NCBI GenBank assembly: GCA_044238735.1
Contig: JBIICS010000020.1
Coordinates: 1-28,772 of the forward strand
Length of the DNA: 28,772 nt
Direction of reading: 5' to 3'
Source of the DNA: JBIICS01 sp044238735
GTDB lineage: Bacteria; Bacteroidota; Bacteroidia; UBA4408
Position 1 is the stretch's first letter; the number at the start of each line of letters is the position of its first letter. The position numbers were made by a program, and so were the translations under genes. Below the pieces are notes generated by a model, which was not told the origin of the DNA, ran no database searches, and saw nothing but the letters and a program-made list of their open reading frames with translations. Positions 7,716-16,605 of this stretch are shown here, in pieces.

Positions 7716-8380
7716 TACCAGCTGGCTAGAACAGTCTCGCCACCTCTAACCACCTGATTTAACTCAACATTAATCTTAGTGCCCAAAGGAAAAAACATAT
7801 CTACCCGCGAACCAAATTTTATGAATCCGAATTCTCCGCCTTGTTCAGCCTTATCCCCTTCTTTACAATAATAAACTATTCTTCTTGCCAGTGCTCCGGC
7901 AATTTGACGGAATAATACTTGTTGTCCTTTTTCTGTTTCCACCACTATAGAAGTTCTTTCATTTTCGGTACTGGATTTAGGATGCCACGCTACTAAATAT
8001 AATCCAGGATGATATTTAGCATATTTTACTGTACCAGCAACCGGAAAACGGTTAACATGCACATTAATTGGGGACATAAACACCGATACCTGGATACGTT
8101 TGTCTTTAAAATACTCTGGCTCTTCAACTTCTTCAATTACTACCACTTTTCCATCGGCAGGGCATATAACATGATTTGGATTTACCTGAGTATTGCGTTT
8201 AGGATTTCTAAAAAATTGTAAAACGGTAACAATTAAGAAACCATTTAAAGCCCATACAAAATACATACCCCACCCCAATGAACCATCTTCTTTTGTAAAA
8301 AGAAATCCACCTATACCGGTAAGCAAAAGCGTTAATAGAAACGTAATTATAATAGTGGGTATACCTTCGCGATGTATCAT
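7715..8380 (-). CDS. psd: Phosphatidylserine decarboxylase proenzyme (short type)
   Basis: Makes phosphatidylethanolamine from phosphatidylserine. The 221 residues fit the short PSD-A subfamily common in Bacteroidota. Two N-terminal membrane segments (about 8-28 and 38-56) precede the catalytic domain with ICPADGKVV (72-80), MSPINVHVNRFP (102-113), YHPG and FIKFGSRVD. Self-cleavage is expected between Gly190 and Ser191, leaving a pyruvoyl group on the smaller alpha chain. It lies 50 bases downstream of hemW and overlaps dgkA by one base. Phosphatidylserine synthase is not in the window. Confidence 0.95.
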   Translation of the reverse strand: MIHREGIPTIIITFLLTLLLTGIGGFLFTKEDGSLGWGMYFVWALNGFLIVTVLQFFRNPKRNTQVNPNHVICPADGKVVVIEEVEEPEYFKDKRIQVSVFMSPINVHVNRFPVAGTVKYAKYHPGLYLVAWHPKSSTENERTSIVVETEKGQQVLFRQIAGALARRIVYYCKEGDKAEQGGEFGFIKFGSRVDMFFPLGTKINVELNQVVRGGETVLASW

Positions 8381-8430
8381 AAAAAATTTTTAACGAAAAT
8401 AATTAAAAAGCAGGAGACTAAAAAGATAAA

Positions 8431-9576
8431 TTAAGAGGCTTTAAAGCAATCGCTGGCAATTTTATCAGCAAATAGCTTCCCCTTTAAGGTTAAAGAGTAG
8501 GTGTTACTTTCCTGAATAACATTTCCAAAAGCAACATGAGGTTGTATATTTTTTTCGAAAAAATTTCTAAAATCCCATCCAAATTCAGCCTCCATAAATT
8601 CGGCATTTACCCCTTCGATGGTTCTTAAACCAATCAGGATTCTTTCGTTGTAACGATTATTTAATGATAATTTTTCAATCTCAGGTTGATAATCATTCGA
8701 ATAAAGTTGTTTAATATAAAGTGAGTTATTTCTTACGTTATAACTTCTTTGATCTCCATTATATGAATGTGCCGACGGGCCAATACCCAAATAGGGTTTG
8801 TTTTTCCAATAATTACTGTTATGAACTGCTCGATATCCATGCTTCGCAAAATTTGAGATCTCATAATGTTCATAACCATTCTCATTTAACAAGGAAGTTA
8901 AAATATAAAAATGGTTTTCGATTTTAGTATCTTCAACAACTCCTATCTCACGATTTTTAATCCAATGGTGCAACAATGTCTTTTCCTCTACAGTTAAAGC
9001 ATAGGCCGAAATATGATTTATTTGTAGTTCGAGTGCTTTTTTAATATTTGATTTAAAAAGTTCGTCGCTTAAGGTGGGAGTACCGTAAATCAAATCAATT
9101 GTAATATTCTCAAAACCGATATCTTGAGTACGCTTAATTGAATCTTCGGCCTGAGAAACACTGTGAGCGCGTTTCATCAAAATTAGATCGCTTTCGTAAA
9201 ACGACTGTACTCCAATACTAAAGCGGTTAATGGGAGTTATACGTAGTTCTTTAAGTTTTAAGTTAGTTAAATCATCCGGATTAGCCTCGAGGGTTATTTC
9301 GGGTTGGCTCGAAATTTTAAAATTTTTTTCAATTACCCCTAATATCTTTTCAATTAACGAAGTAGGAATGATACTTGGTGTACCTCCTCCAAAATAAATG
9401 GTTTCAATTTCTAAAGAGGTTGCTGAGTCGGAAATAAAGTAATTTTTTCGTAACTCAATTTCTTTTACTATAGCATCCGTCATTTGATCTACCAAGCTTA
9501 AATTAGTTGAGAAATGAAAATCGCAATAAGAGCAGGCCTGCTTACAGAAAGGAATATGAATATAAATACCGGCCAC
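8431..9576 (-). CDS. hemW: Radical SAM heme chaperone HemW
   Basis: Radical SAM protein formerly annotated as oxygen-independent coproporphyrinogen oxidase and now regarded as a heme chaperone. The iron-sulfur motif CKQACSYC (C11, C15, C18) is followed by Asp-Phe rather than the fourth cysteine of HemN, which favours HemW. GGGTPS and HNSNYWKNKPYLGIG (the HNxxYW signature) are also present. At 381 residues it has the usual length. The start is GTG, sharing its G with the upstream kinase stop (TAGTG); it is the only start that leaves the conserved N-terminus IYIHIPFC in place, and implies coupled translation. Confidence 0.94.
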   Translation of the reverse strand: MAGIYIHIPFCKQACSYCDFHFSTNLSLVDQMTDAIVKEIELRKNYFISDSATSLEIETIYFGGGTPSIIPTSLIEKILGVIEKNFKISSQPEITLEANPDDLTNLKLKELRITPINRFSIGVQSFYESDLILMKRAHSVSQAEDSIKRTQDIGFENITIDLIYGTPTLSDELFKSNIKKALELQINHISAYALTVEEKTLLHHWIKNREIGVVEDTKIENHFYILTSLLNENGYEHYEISNFAKHGYRAVHNSNYWKNKPYLGIGPSAHSYNGDQRSYNVRNNSLYIKQLYSNDYQPEIEKLSLNNRYNERILIGLRTIEGVNAEFMEAEFGWDFRNFFEKNIQPHVAFGNVIQESNTYSLTLKGKLFADKIASDCFKAS

Positions 9577-11084
9577 TACGCTTCTAAAATAATTCTAAAA
9601 GTTGTACCCATTCGGGGCTCGGACCATTTTACAAATATTTTTCCACCGTGATACTCTTCAATAATTCTTTTGGCAAGAGATAAACCTAACCCCCATCCAC
9701 GTTGTTTGGTTGTATATCCGGGCTGAAAAACTGTTTTATGCTTAGACTTAGGAATACCCTTTCCATTATCTGTAATATCAATATAAACTAATTCGGGTTC
9801 CTGAATTATATCTACTTTTAATTCCCCTATACCCGACATTGCATCAACTGCATTTTTAACCAAATTCTCTATTACCCATTGAAACAAGGGAACATTTAAA
9901 GGAACATTAACGGGGACTCTGTCAAAATTGTATGTAAACTTAACTTTATTGGAAACTCTTTTTTCGAGATAAGAAATTGCATTTTCCATAACTTCAAAAA
10001 CATTATGTAATTCGAGCTGAGGTGCAGAACCGATTTTAGAAAATCGATCGGTTATAGTATTTAAACGAGACACATCTTTTTCCATCTCACCAATTAAATC
10101 GGGATCTATCTGCTTTAATCTTAATAACTCTAACCAGGCCATTAAGGAAGATAAGGGTGTACCCAACTGATGAGCAGTTTCCTTACTCATTCCCACCCAA
10201 ACCTGATTTTGTTCTGCACGCCTTGCATTGCTAAAAAGTGAATACGCAATTATTAAGAACAAAGCAATTATACCAAATTGGATATAAGGATAAAATTTGA
10301 TTTGAGTTAAAAGCTTTGAATCTTTGTAAAAAATGTAATTTATTTTTCCCTCGGCCAAATTTAATTTAATGGGCTCTTTTTGAAAACTCATCTCATTTAA
10401 AGTGGTTTTTATAAAAAGAGAATCTGTCATTTTTAAAGAATCTAAATTACCAAAAGCCAATACTTTTGTCTTGGTTTGATTAGTTAAGATAACAGGGACA
10501 GATGCACTGTTTAAAACAATTTCAGATATAAAGGATTCTATTATGTCGTTTAATACCGATTGTAACTCTGTAAATAATTTGGAATCCTTGTAATATAAAT
10601 ATTGCTTTTTACCACTTGCAACATCAATAACAATAGTATTATGTTTTAGTTGCATCTCCTTTAGCTGACTGCGCATGTACTTTAAATCATCAACTCTTGT
10701 GCTATCCAGGTTTCGATGAAAGAGTATTTTATCATCTTCATCTGTTATAATAACCGGTACCGTTGTGTTATTACGAATCACCTCTAAAACAAAACCCAAA
10801 CTATTAATATCAATATCAGGATTAGTAATTTGTTTGGTACCCAAGGCCCATAATTCAACCTTTTTACGTTCTTCAACACTTAGTTTACGAAACAGTTCGC
10901 GAGTGTAATTTACCAAACGGGCTTTTTTTTGAATTGCCTCCGCCCATATTTTAATTTGAGCTTTTTCTTCTCTTGCTATTTTGGTGGCCAATTGATTGGT
11001 ATACCATAAAGACCCAAGAATAATTAATACCGCTCCGGCTAATAACAATAATTTCCAAGTTTGCTTTTGGCGGTAAATGTTCAT
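9576..11084 (-). CDS. Membrane sensor histidine kinase with duplicated sensor module
   Basis: Orphan sensor kinase of 502 residues; I see no response regulator nearby. TM1 lies at about 12-29 and TM2 at about 268-285. Between them is an extracytoplasmic region with two similar units (98-174 and 185-262). The HisKA helix carries ETAHQLGTPLSSL with the phosphoacceptor His305. The ATPase domain has NLVKNAVDAM (N box, 407-416), DNGKGIP (439-445) and GWGLGLSLAKRII (463-475). The kinase motifs are complete. The gene runs into hemW by a one-base overlap, a link whose meaning is unknown. Signal and output are not readable from sequence. Confidence 0.93.
   Translation of the reverse strand: MNIYRQKQTWKLLLLAGAVLIILGSLWYTNQLATKIAREEKAQIKIWAEAIQKKARLVNYTRELFRKLSVEERKKVELWALGTKQITNPDIDINSLGFVLEVIRNNTTVPVIITDEDDKILFHRNLDSTRVDDLKYMRSQLKEMQLKHNTIVIDVASGKKQYLYYKDSKLFTELQSVLNDIIESFISEIVLNSASVPVILTNQTKTKVLAFGNLDSLKMTDSLFIKTTLNEMSFQKEPIKLNLAEGKINYIFYKDSKLLTQIKFYPYIQFGIIALFLIIAYSLFSNARRAEQNQVWVGMSKETAHQLGTPLSSLMAWLELLRLKQIDPDLIGEMEKDVSRLNTITDRFSKIGSAPQLELHNVFEVMENAISYLEKRVSNKVKFTYNFDRVPVNVPLNVPLFQWVIENLVKNAVDAMSGIGELKVDIIQEPELVYIDITDNGKGIPKSKHKTVFQPGYTTKQRGWGLGLSLAKRIIEEYHGGKIFVKWSEPRMGTTFRIILEA
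10299..10793 (-). repeat. Tandem duplicated sensor module inside the kinase gene
   Basis: Residues 98-174 (10563-10793) and 185-262 (10299-10532) align end to end. Shared landmarks are VPVIITD/VPVILTN, NLDS, L-x-E-M and YYKDSKLFTEL/FYKDSKLLTQI. The copies are clearly homologous but diverged, so the duplication is not recent. Confidence 0.8.
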
Positions 11085-11223
11085 TATTTAAAAATAAGCA
11101 ATTTAAGGTAAATACAATTACACGAAAAAGAGAAATTGTAGCGATTAATTTTATTGATGAAAATAAAAAATAGTAATGTCCAAATCTTTAATTAAACAAT
11201 GATCATATTAATGAAAGAAACGT

Positions 11224-13323
11224 CTATTTGGGCCTCTTTTCATCTTTTACTTCTTGCAATAAATCCACTGATACTTTTGATTTTATATCGCCAAATTGAA
11301 TAAATGCATACTCCTTGGCAATCCTTTCCACGATACCCGATTGATGAGTGTTCCTAATTTTAACAATCATACCCGGTTTTATCCAAACAAGATTTTTCTC
11401 AATTAATTTTAATCGCTTTGCTTCTAATTTATCTGAATTACTTTCTAAATTCTTTTTATCCTTTTCGGACTTAACAATTCCAAATATTTTCTTGAAAGTT
11501 TCGGTCTTTTTTTCTTTTGTATTTTCAAATCCTTCTATAACTTTTTGAAATTTCCGTCCTAAAATTGCCATGGTATTCATCTCATGAAGTTTTTCGCGGG
11601 TACTCTCCAGTTTACTGCTTGTAAAAAGAGAGAGCTCTTCATAACGTGCCTCCGCCTTTTTATGTTTTTCAATAGCGATTCCTAACTCCTCATTTTTTTT
11701 AATGGTCTTATTCTTTTCATTTTGTAGTTCAACCAACAGTTTATTTAATTTTAATTGCCCAGACTCAATTTTACCGGCAGCATTTTTAATGATTTGAGGA
11801 GGAAGGCCAATTTGTTTAGCCACTTCGAGGGTAAAAGAACTACCGGGCTGACCGATAGCCAACATATAAGTAGGTGTAAGTTCGTGTTGATTAAACAGCA
11901 TACATCCATTAATAAAAATCGGATCCTTTTGTGCCAGCAATTTTATATTAGGATAATGTGTGGTGATAACACCATAAGGCCTGGACTTAGCAATTTCTTC
12001 AACTATAGCCTCAGCAACCGCTCCTCCTAACTCGGGATCAGTTCCACTCCCCAGTTCGTCAATTAAAAATAATGATTTCTTATTTAAATATTTAATAAAA
12101 AAATTCATTCGCTGTAACCTGGAACTATAAGTGCTTAATTCGTTTTCGATGGATTGGGAATCACCAATATCAATCATAATCTTACTAAAAACACCAACTA
12201 CACTATCAGGATTACAAGGTATTAACATTCCGCTTTGCAACATTAATTGCAATAAACCAATACTTTTAAGCGCAATGGATTTACCACCTGCATTAGGTCC
12301 GCTTATAATCAAAATTCGTTTTTCGCTCGATAAATTAACATGAAATGGAACCGTTTTCTTTGCCATTTTTTTGTTCTGCAAATACAACAAAGGATGAACA
12401 GCGGCTATGTATTTTATAATTGGACTCGGTTCCAAAACAGGCAAATTTGCTTGCATGGAGAGTGCAAATTTAGCCTTTGCCCTAATAAAATCAATCAGAC
12501 CTAAACAATGAAAATAAGAAGCAAATTGACTTGAAAAAGGACGCAAATAATTACAAAGATTTCTTAATAATCGATGTATTTCTCTTCGCTCTTCATCCAA
12601 TAACTCTGATATCTGGTTATTAAGTTCGAGTGTTACAATAGGTTCAATAAAAGTAGTTTTACCGGTATCGCTTGTAGTATGCATAATACCAGACACCTCA
12701 CGCTTGTGTTCTGATATTACCGCCAATACCCTTCTATCATTAATAAAACTCTCTTCGGTATCTCTTAAGTAACCCAGTTGATTTAACTGTTGAACGTATT
12801 GAGAAAAACGCTTGGCACTCTCTCTTCGTTTGGCAGTTAACTTATGCCTGATATCAGAAAGCTCCTTAGAGGCAGAATCTCGAACCTCATTTTTTTCATC
12901 AATAATCTTTTCAATTAACTCAACACTTTCTTCATTAGGAATAAGCGCCTTAACAAGAATATACAAGTTTGAAAAATTATCCTGCTGTCGATTAAGAAAC
13001 TTAATAAGTGAGTTAGATACAGTAATTGTTTCTTTTTTCAATTTAAGCTGAAAGGCATCAAGAACTGAACCCTCAATACTAAGCAATTTAATTTCACGTT
13101 CGCAGTCCTTAAATTTTATATCGGGGAAGTATGCATTAGCCTGATAAGTTTGCTTCAACTCATTAGTTTGATTTAACCAGAGAGACAGTTGATTATAATC
13201 TGAAATAGGTTTTAATTTTATAGCCTTATTTTTTGCAAAATTACTGTCGCAATATTCGCTTAATAACAATCTAATTTTGTCAAATTCAAGAACCGAATAG
13301 GTTTCTTCGGGATAATACTGCAT
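11224..13323 (-). CDS. mutS2: MutS2-family ATPase without a Smr domain
   Basis: DNA- or ribosome-associated MutS homologue; family members have been linked to control of recombination and rescue of stalled ribosomes. There are no mismatch-recognition domains. The clamp/lever helices (about 1-290) are followed by the ATPase with Walker A SGPNAGGKS (341-349), DIGDSQSIENELSTYSS (385-401), Walker B SLFLIDE (417-423) and GVITTHY. A charged coiled coil covers roughly 520-600 and a KOW-like segment (WIKPGMIVKIRN) 647-690. The protein stops there at 699 residues; the C-terminal Smr domain of the Bacillus type is absent, and only 139 bases separate it from the next gene. It lies 51 bases downstream of aroQ. 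Confidence 0.93.
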   Translation of the reverse strand: MQYYPEETYSVLEFDKIRLLLSEYCDSNFAKNKAIKLKPISDYNQLSLWLNQTNELKQTYQANAYFPDIKFKDCEREIKLLSIEGSVLDAFQLKLKKETITVSNSLIKFLNRQQDNFSNLYILVKALIPNEESVELIEKIIDEKNEVRDSASKELSDIRHKLTAKRRESAKRFSQYVQQLNQLGYLRDTEESFINDRRVLAVISEHKREVSGIMHTTSDTGKTTFIEPIVTLELNNQISELLDEERREIHRLLRNLCNYLRPFSSQFASYFHCLGLIDFIRAKAKFALSMQANLPVLEPSPIIKYIAAVHPLLYLQNKKMAKKTVPFHVNLSSEKRILIISGPNAGGKSIALKSIGLLQLMLQSGMLIPCNPDSVVGVFSKIMIDIGDSQSIENELSTYSSRLQRMNFFIKYLNKKSLFLIDELGSGTDPELGGAVAEAIVEEIAKSRPYGVITTHYPNIKLLAQKDPIFINGCMLFNQHELTPTYMLAIGQPGSSFTLEVAKQIGLPPQIIKNAAGKIESGQLKLNKLLVELQNEKNKTIKKNEELGIAIEKHKKAEARYEELSLFTSSKLESTREKLHEMNTMAILGRKFQKVIEGFENTKEKKTETFKKIFGIVKSEKDKKNLESNSDKLEAKRLKLIEKNLVWIKPGMIVKIRNTHQSGIVERIAKEYAFIQFGDIKSKVSVDLLQEVKDEKRPK

Positions 13324-13374
13324 TGCTTACTAATTGCAAAAATTTAAAACCAATACGTGTAGGCTTTGTATAAA

Positions 13375-13788
13375 CTAAATAAAACTTTCTATTGCCAATT
13401 GATAGGATTTTAATCCAAAACCAGCAATAACACCTTTGCACACTGAGGCTGTAACTGATTTATGTCTAAATTCTTCACGAGAATAAACGTTTGAGATATG
13501 GACTTCAACAACCGGAGTTTTAACAGCCGCAATTGCATCAGCAATGGCGTAGGAGTAATGCGTATAAGCTCCGGCATTTAAAATTATACCATCAAAATCA
13601 AAACCAGTCTCGTGTATTTTATCAATGATATCTCCTTCGTTATTGCTTTGAAATTGATGAAGCTCGATCATAGAAAATTTATCTTTTAATTCATTAAAGT
13701 AGGCTAAAAAGGACAAATCACCATAAATCTCTGGTTCTCTTTTCCCTAAAAGGTTAAGATTAGGGCCGTTTAATATTAGTAATTTCAT
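13375..13788 (-). CDS. aroQ: Type II 3-dehydroquinate dehydratase
   Basis: Third step of the shikimate pathway: converts 3-dehydroquinate to 3-dehydroshikimate in the cytosol. The frame stays open 30 codons further upstream, but the family starts directly with the first strand, so the ATG at 13786-13788 (MKLLILNGPNLNLLG) is the right one, giving 137 residues. Active-site residues visible are Arg17 and Tyr22 in KREPEIYG, QSNNEGD (47-53), NAGAYTHYSYA (71-81), Glu95 and His97 in VVEVHISN, and SREEFRHKSV. It is followed at 51 bases by mutS2 on the same strand. Confidence 0.96.
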   Translation of the reverse strand: MKLLILNGPNLNLLGKREPEIYGDLSFLAYFNELKDKFSMIELHQFQSNNEGDIIDKIHETGFDFDGIILNAGAYTHYSYAIADAIAAVKTPVVEVHISNVYSREEFRHKSVTASVCKGVIAGFGLKSYQLAIESFI

Positions 13789-14028
13789 TGTATTAGGTTT
13801 AAATGTATTTAATTTAAAATAAATAAAAGTTCTTACTAAACAACTAATTAATTGCAGATTTGTTTGCTTGCGTTGCAATCAAATTAAAATGAAAGTTTCC
13901 AATGCAAATATTCACTTTTATTTAAAACTCTTAATTTTACACAAAGTTATTAAATATCAAGGCTTTATTACAATAAAAAATTAAGCTCAAATCACTTATT
14001 TTATGTATAATTTAGATTAAAATTATTT

Positions 14029-14979
14029 ATGAAGGTTTTATTTATAGATTCCAATCATCCCATACTGCACGAAACATTACAAAAAAATCATATAAACTGC
14101 GATTTACTTTATGATTTAAGTCGTGAAGAAATTCTAAATATACTCCCTCAATACGATGGTGTTGTAATAAGAAGTAAGATTAAATTTACGAAAGAAGTTA
14201 TTGATTGTGGGATAAATTTAAAATTTATTGCCAGAGTTGGGGCAGGTATGGAAAATATAGATGTGGAATATGCAGAAGAAAAAGGGATAAAATGTATTCA
14301 CGCCCCCGAAGGTAATATGGATGCCGTTGGTGAACATACTATAGCTATGTTATTGGCCTTATTTAATAGAATTACCATAGCCGATGCAGAGGTTAGAAAA
14401 GGCATTTGGATTAGAGAAGGGAATCGGGGTGAAGAACTGATGGGTAAAACTATTGGAATTATTGGATATGGCAACATGGGAAAAGCTTTTGCAAAAAGAC
14501 TAAAGGGATTTGATGTTACCGTGTTGGTATACGATAAATATTTAAAAAATTTTGGTAATGAAGAAATTAAAGAAGTTAGTATGGAAGAAATTTTTGACAA
14601 AACTGACGTACTGAGCCTACACATTCCTTTAACAATAGAAACCCATTATCTGATTAACGATTCTTTTATAAATCAATTTAAGAAAGATATTTACATCATT
14701 AACACGGCAAGGGGCAAGTGCTTAAATACTGCAGATTTGGTAAGTAATATAAGATCGGGAAAAGTTAAAGGTGCTTGTTTAGATGTTTTGGAATTTGAGG
14801 CCGTTTCATTTGAAAATTTAGAAGCTTCTCAATTACCCGATTCGTTTCAATATTTAACTAAATCAGATAAAGTTATTTTAAGTCCGCATATTGGGGGCTG
14901 GAGTTTTCAATCACATATTAAACTTGCACAGGCAATTGCCGATAAAATTGTTTCATTAAGAAATCATTTAAATAAGTAA
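14029..14979 (+). CDS. NAD-dependent D-2-hydroxyacid dehydrogenase
   Basis: Cytosolic oxidoreductase of the D-isomer 2-hydroxyacid dehydrogenase family, perhaps a short phosphoglycerate dehydrogenase. The NAD site is GIIGYGNMG (143-151) and the catalytic residues are Arg228 (NTARG), Glu257 (LDVLEFE) and His287 (SPHIGG). At 316 residues it lacks the C-terminal ACT domain of long SerA proteins. Substrate cannot be fixed: the acidic LEFEAVSFE stretch replaces the more usual EPxP after the catalytic Glu. It is separated by 240 non-coding bases from the divergent aroQ and is 61 bases upstream of the rhodanese-thioredoxin gene. Confidence 0.88.
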   Translation: MKVLFIDSNHPILHETLQKNHINCDLLYDLSREEILNILPQYDGVVIRSKIKFTKEVIDCGINLKFIARVGAGMENIDVEYAEEKGIKCIHAPEGNMDAVGEHTIAMLLALFNRITIADAEVRKGIWIREGNRGEELMGKTIGIIGYGNMGKAFAKRLKGFDVTVLVYDKYLKNFGNEEIKEVSMEEIFDKTDVLSLHIPLTIETHYLINDSFINQFKKDIYIINTARGKCLNTADLVSNIRSGKVKGACLDVLEFEAVSFENLEASQLPDSFQYLTKSDKVILSPHIGGWSFQSHIKLAQAIADKIVSLRNHLNK

Positions 14980-15040
14980 TGAAAATTACTGTAATAGAAA
15001 TTAAAACCAGATTAGTTCATTTAAATATAGGTCAAGTACT

Positions 15041-15772
15041 ATGAACAATATTAAAAATCTAATGGCTTTATTAAGCTTAATTATTATAGCATGCGGACAT
15101 GCTCAATCGCAAAAAGAAGGCACTATTAATTTAGGGGCCACTGATTTTAAAAAAGAAATTGAGACTAACAACAACTTAATTATTTTAGATGTAAGAACAC
15201 CGGAGGAGGTAGCTCTCGGTTCTATTCCAAATTCAAGTATTATTAATTTCTACGATGAAGATTTTGAGAAAAAAATCGCATTAATTCAGAAAGACAAAAC
15301 AATTGCAGTATACTGCAAGGCTGGAGGAAGAAGCGCTCAAGCCTCATCAATACTGATAAAAAATGGTTTTAAGAACGTAATAAATTTAGAGGGAGGTATT
15401 ACAGCATGGGAACAAATGGGTTTTCCGATTGCTAAAAACGAAACAGTTCCTGATCAAAACATCAAACAATTAAGTAAAGATGAATTTAACCGTTTTATAA
15501 ATGAAACAAATGTTGTTTTAGTTGATTTTCATACGAGATGGTGCTCACCTTGCAAGAAAATGGCTCCATTAATAGATGAATTGGAAATTGAGTATAAAGA
15601 TAAAGCTGCTGTTAAACGAATTGACTGTGATCAAAGCAAAGAGCTTGTTAATGAATTAAAAATTTCCGGAGTACCTGTTTTTTTAATTTACAAAAAAGGT
15701 AAAGAGGTATGGAGACATAACGGAATGATTGAAAAAGCAGAATTAACAAATAAATTAAACAAATACCTGTAA
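15041..15772 (+). CDS. Rhodanese-thioredoxin fusion lipoprotein
   Basis: A 243-residue exported protein with two redox/sulfur domains. The N-terminus is a lipoprotein-like signal with IIAC and Cys18, so it is probably anchored on the periplasmic side. The rhodanese domain (about 33-130) has LDVRTPEE and the active-site loop CKAGGRSAQ with Cys92, then LEGGITAWEQMGFP. The thioredoxin domain (about 143-243) has WCSPCKK (C168 and C171) and the cis-proline at SGVP (P212). The active site is CSPC instead of CGPC. Rhodanese may supply a persulfide or oxidised thiol that the thioredoxin reduces, but this is inference. It lies between a hydroxyacid dehydrogenase and ppa, with no evident functional link. 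Confidence 0.9.
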   Translation: MNNIKNLMALLSLIIIACGHAQSQKEGTINLGATDFKKEIETNNNLIILDVRTPEEVALGSIPNSSIINFYDEDFEKKIALIQKDKTIAVYCKAGGRSAQASSILIKNGFKNVINLEGGITAWEQMGFPIAKNETVPDQNIKQLSKDEFNRFINETNVVLVDFHTRWCSPCKKMAPLIDELEIEYKDKAAVKRIDCDQSKELVNELKISGVPVFLIYKKGKEVWRHNGMIEKAELTNKLNKYL

Positions 15773-15849
15773 TTTGTAACTAAACAATAATAATTGAATT
15801 TGAGCTGTAATTGTTTTCTTATTATATACTTTTACAAAAAAATTAAAAA

Positions 15850-16473
15850 ATGCAATTACGACAATTTGTTGCCCATCCCTGGCATGGTGTAAAAATAGGA
15901 ACACAAGCTCCCGAAACTGTTACTGCCTTTATTGAAATTGTTCCTACCGATACTGTAAAGTATGAAATTGATAAAGAAAGCGGCTATTTAAAAGTGGACA
16001 GGCCTCAAAAATTTTCGAATATTATACCTGCTCTGTACGGATTTATTCCTCAAACCTACTGTCATGATCTTACCGCCCGATATTGTGCCGAAAAAAGTGG
16101 CAAAAAAATATTAAAAGGAGATGGAGATCCGCTGGATATTTGTGTGTTTTCCGAGAGAACTATTACCCATGGCAATATTCTCTTGCAAGCTAAACCTATT
16201 GGTGGATTTAGATTAATTGATGGTGGAGAGGCCGATGATAAAATAATTGCCGTAATGAACTCGGATGAACTTTATGCAAATTGGAATGACATTAAAGACG
16301 TACCCGAACATCTCATCAAAAGACTAAAACATTACTTTTTAACCTATAAAAATTTACCCGGCTCAACCGAAAATAAATGTGAAATTACGCATACTTATGG
16401 CAAAGAGGAAGCTATTGAAGTGATTAATGCCAGCCATAACGATTATAAGAATTGTTTTTGGGGAGGTATTTAG
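15850..16473 (+). CDS. ppa: Family I inorganic pyrophosphatase
   Basis: Soluble magnesium-dependent enzyme that hydrolyses pyrophosphate to phosphate, pulling biosynthetic reactions forward. The family signature GDGDPLDICVF (90-100) contains the metal-binding Asp91, Asp93 and Asp96, with further acidic ligands in DGGEADDKI (124-132). YGFIP (63-67) is also typical. The 207 residues are longer than the compact E. coli type of about 175, with a 35-residue N-terminal segment before the core. The ATG at 15850 follows an A-rich leader and no closer alternative exists. Confidence 0.95.
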   Translation: MQLRQFVAHPWHGVKIGTQAPETVTAFIEIVPTDTVKYEIDKESGYLKVDRPQKFSNIIPALYGFIPQTYCHDLTARYCAEKSGKKILKGDGDPLDICVFSERTITHGNILLQAKPIGGFRLIDGGEADDKIIAVMNSDELYANWNDIKDVPEHLIKRLKHYFLTYKNLPGSTENKCEITHTYGKEEAIEVINASHNDYKNCFWGGI

Positions 16474-16605
16474 TTTTTTTTGTTTATGATTTTATGTAGT
16501 GAAATACAAACTTCATTAATTATAAGTTACTGAGAACAAACTTAAGATTAGTTTAGAGTTAAAATAGTGTACGCGTTGGCTGGATTTCTTAACCCTTTTG
16601 TATAA

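Noticed and set aside
11085..11223. Remnant of a Smr domain after mutS2
   Set aside because: The stretch is short, AT-rich and has no Smr-like sequence; it is too small to hold the missing domain.
13789..13878. Thirty extra N-terminal residues on AroQ
   Set aside because: They precede the conserved first strand, resemble translated non-coding DNA, and the ATG at 13786-13788 matches the family start.
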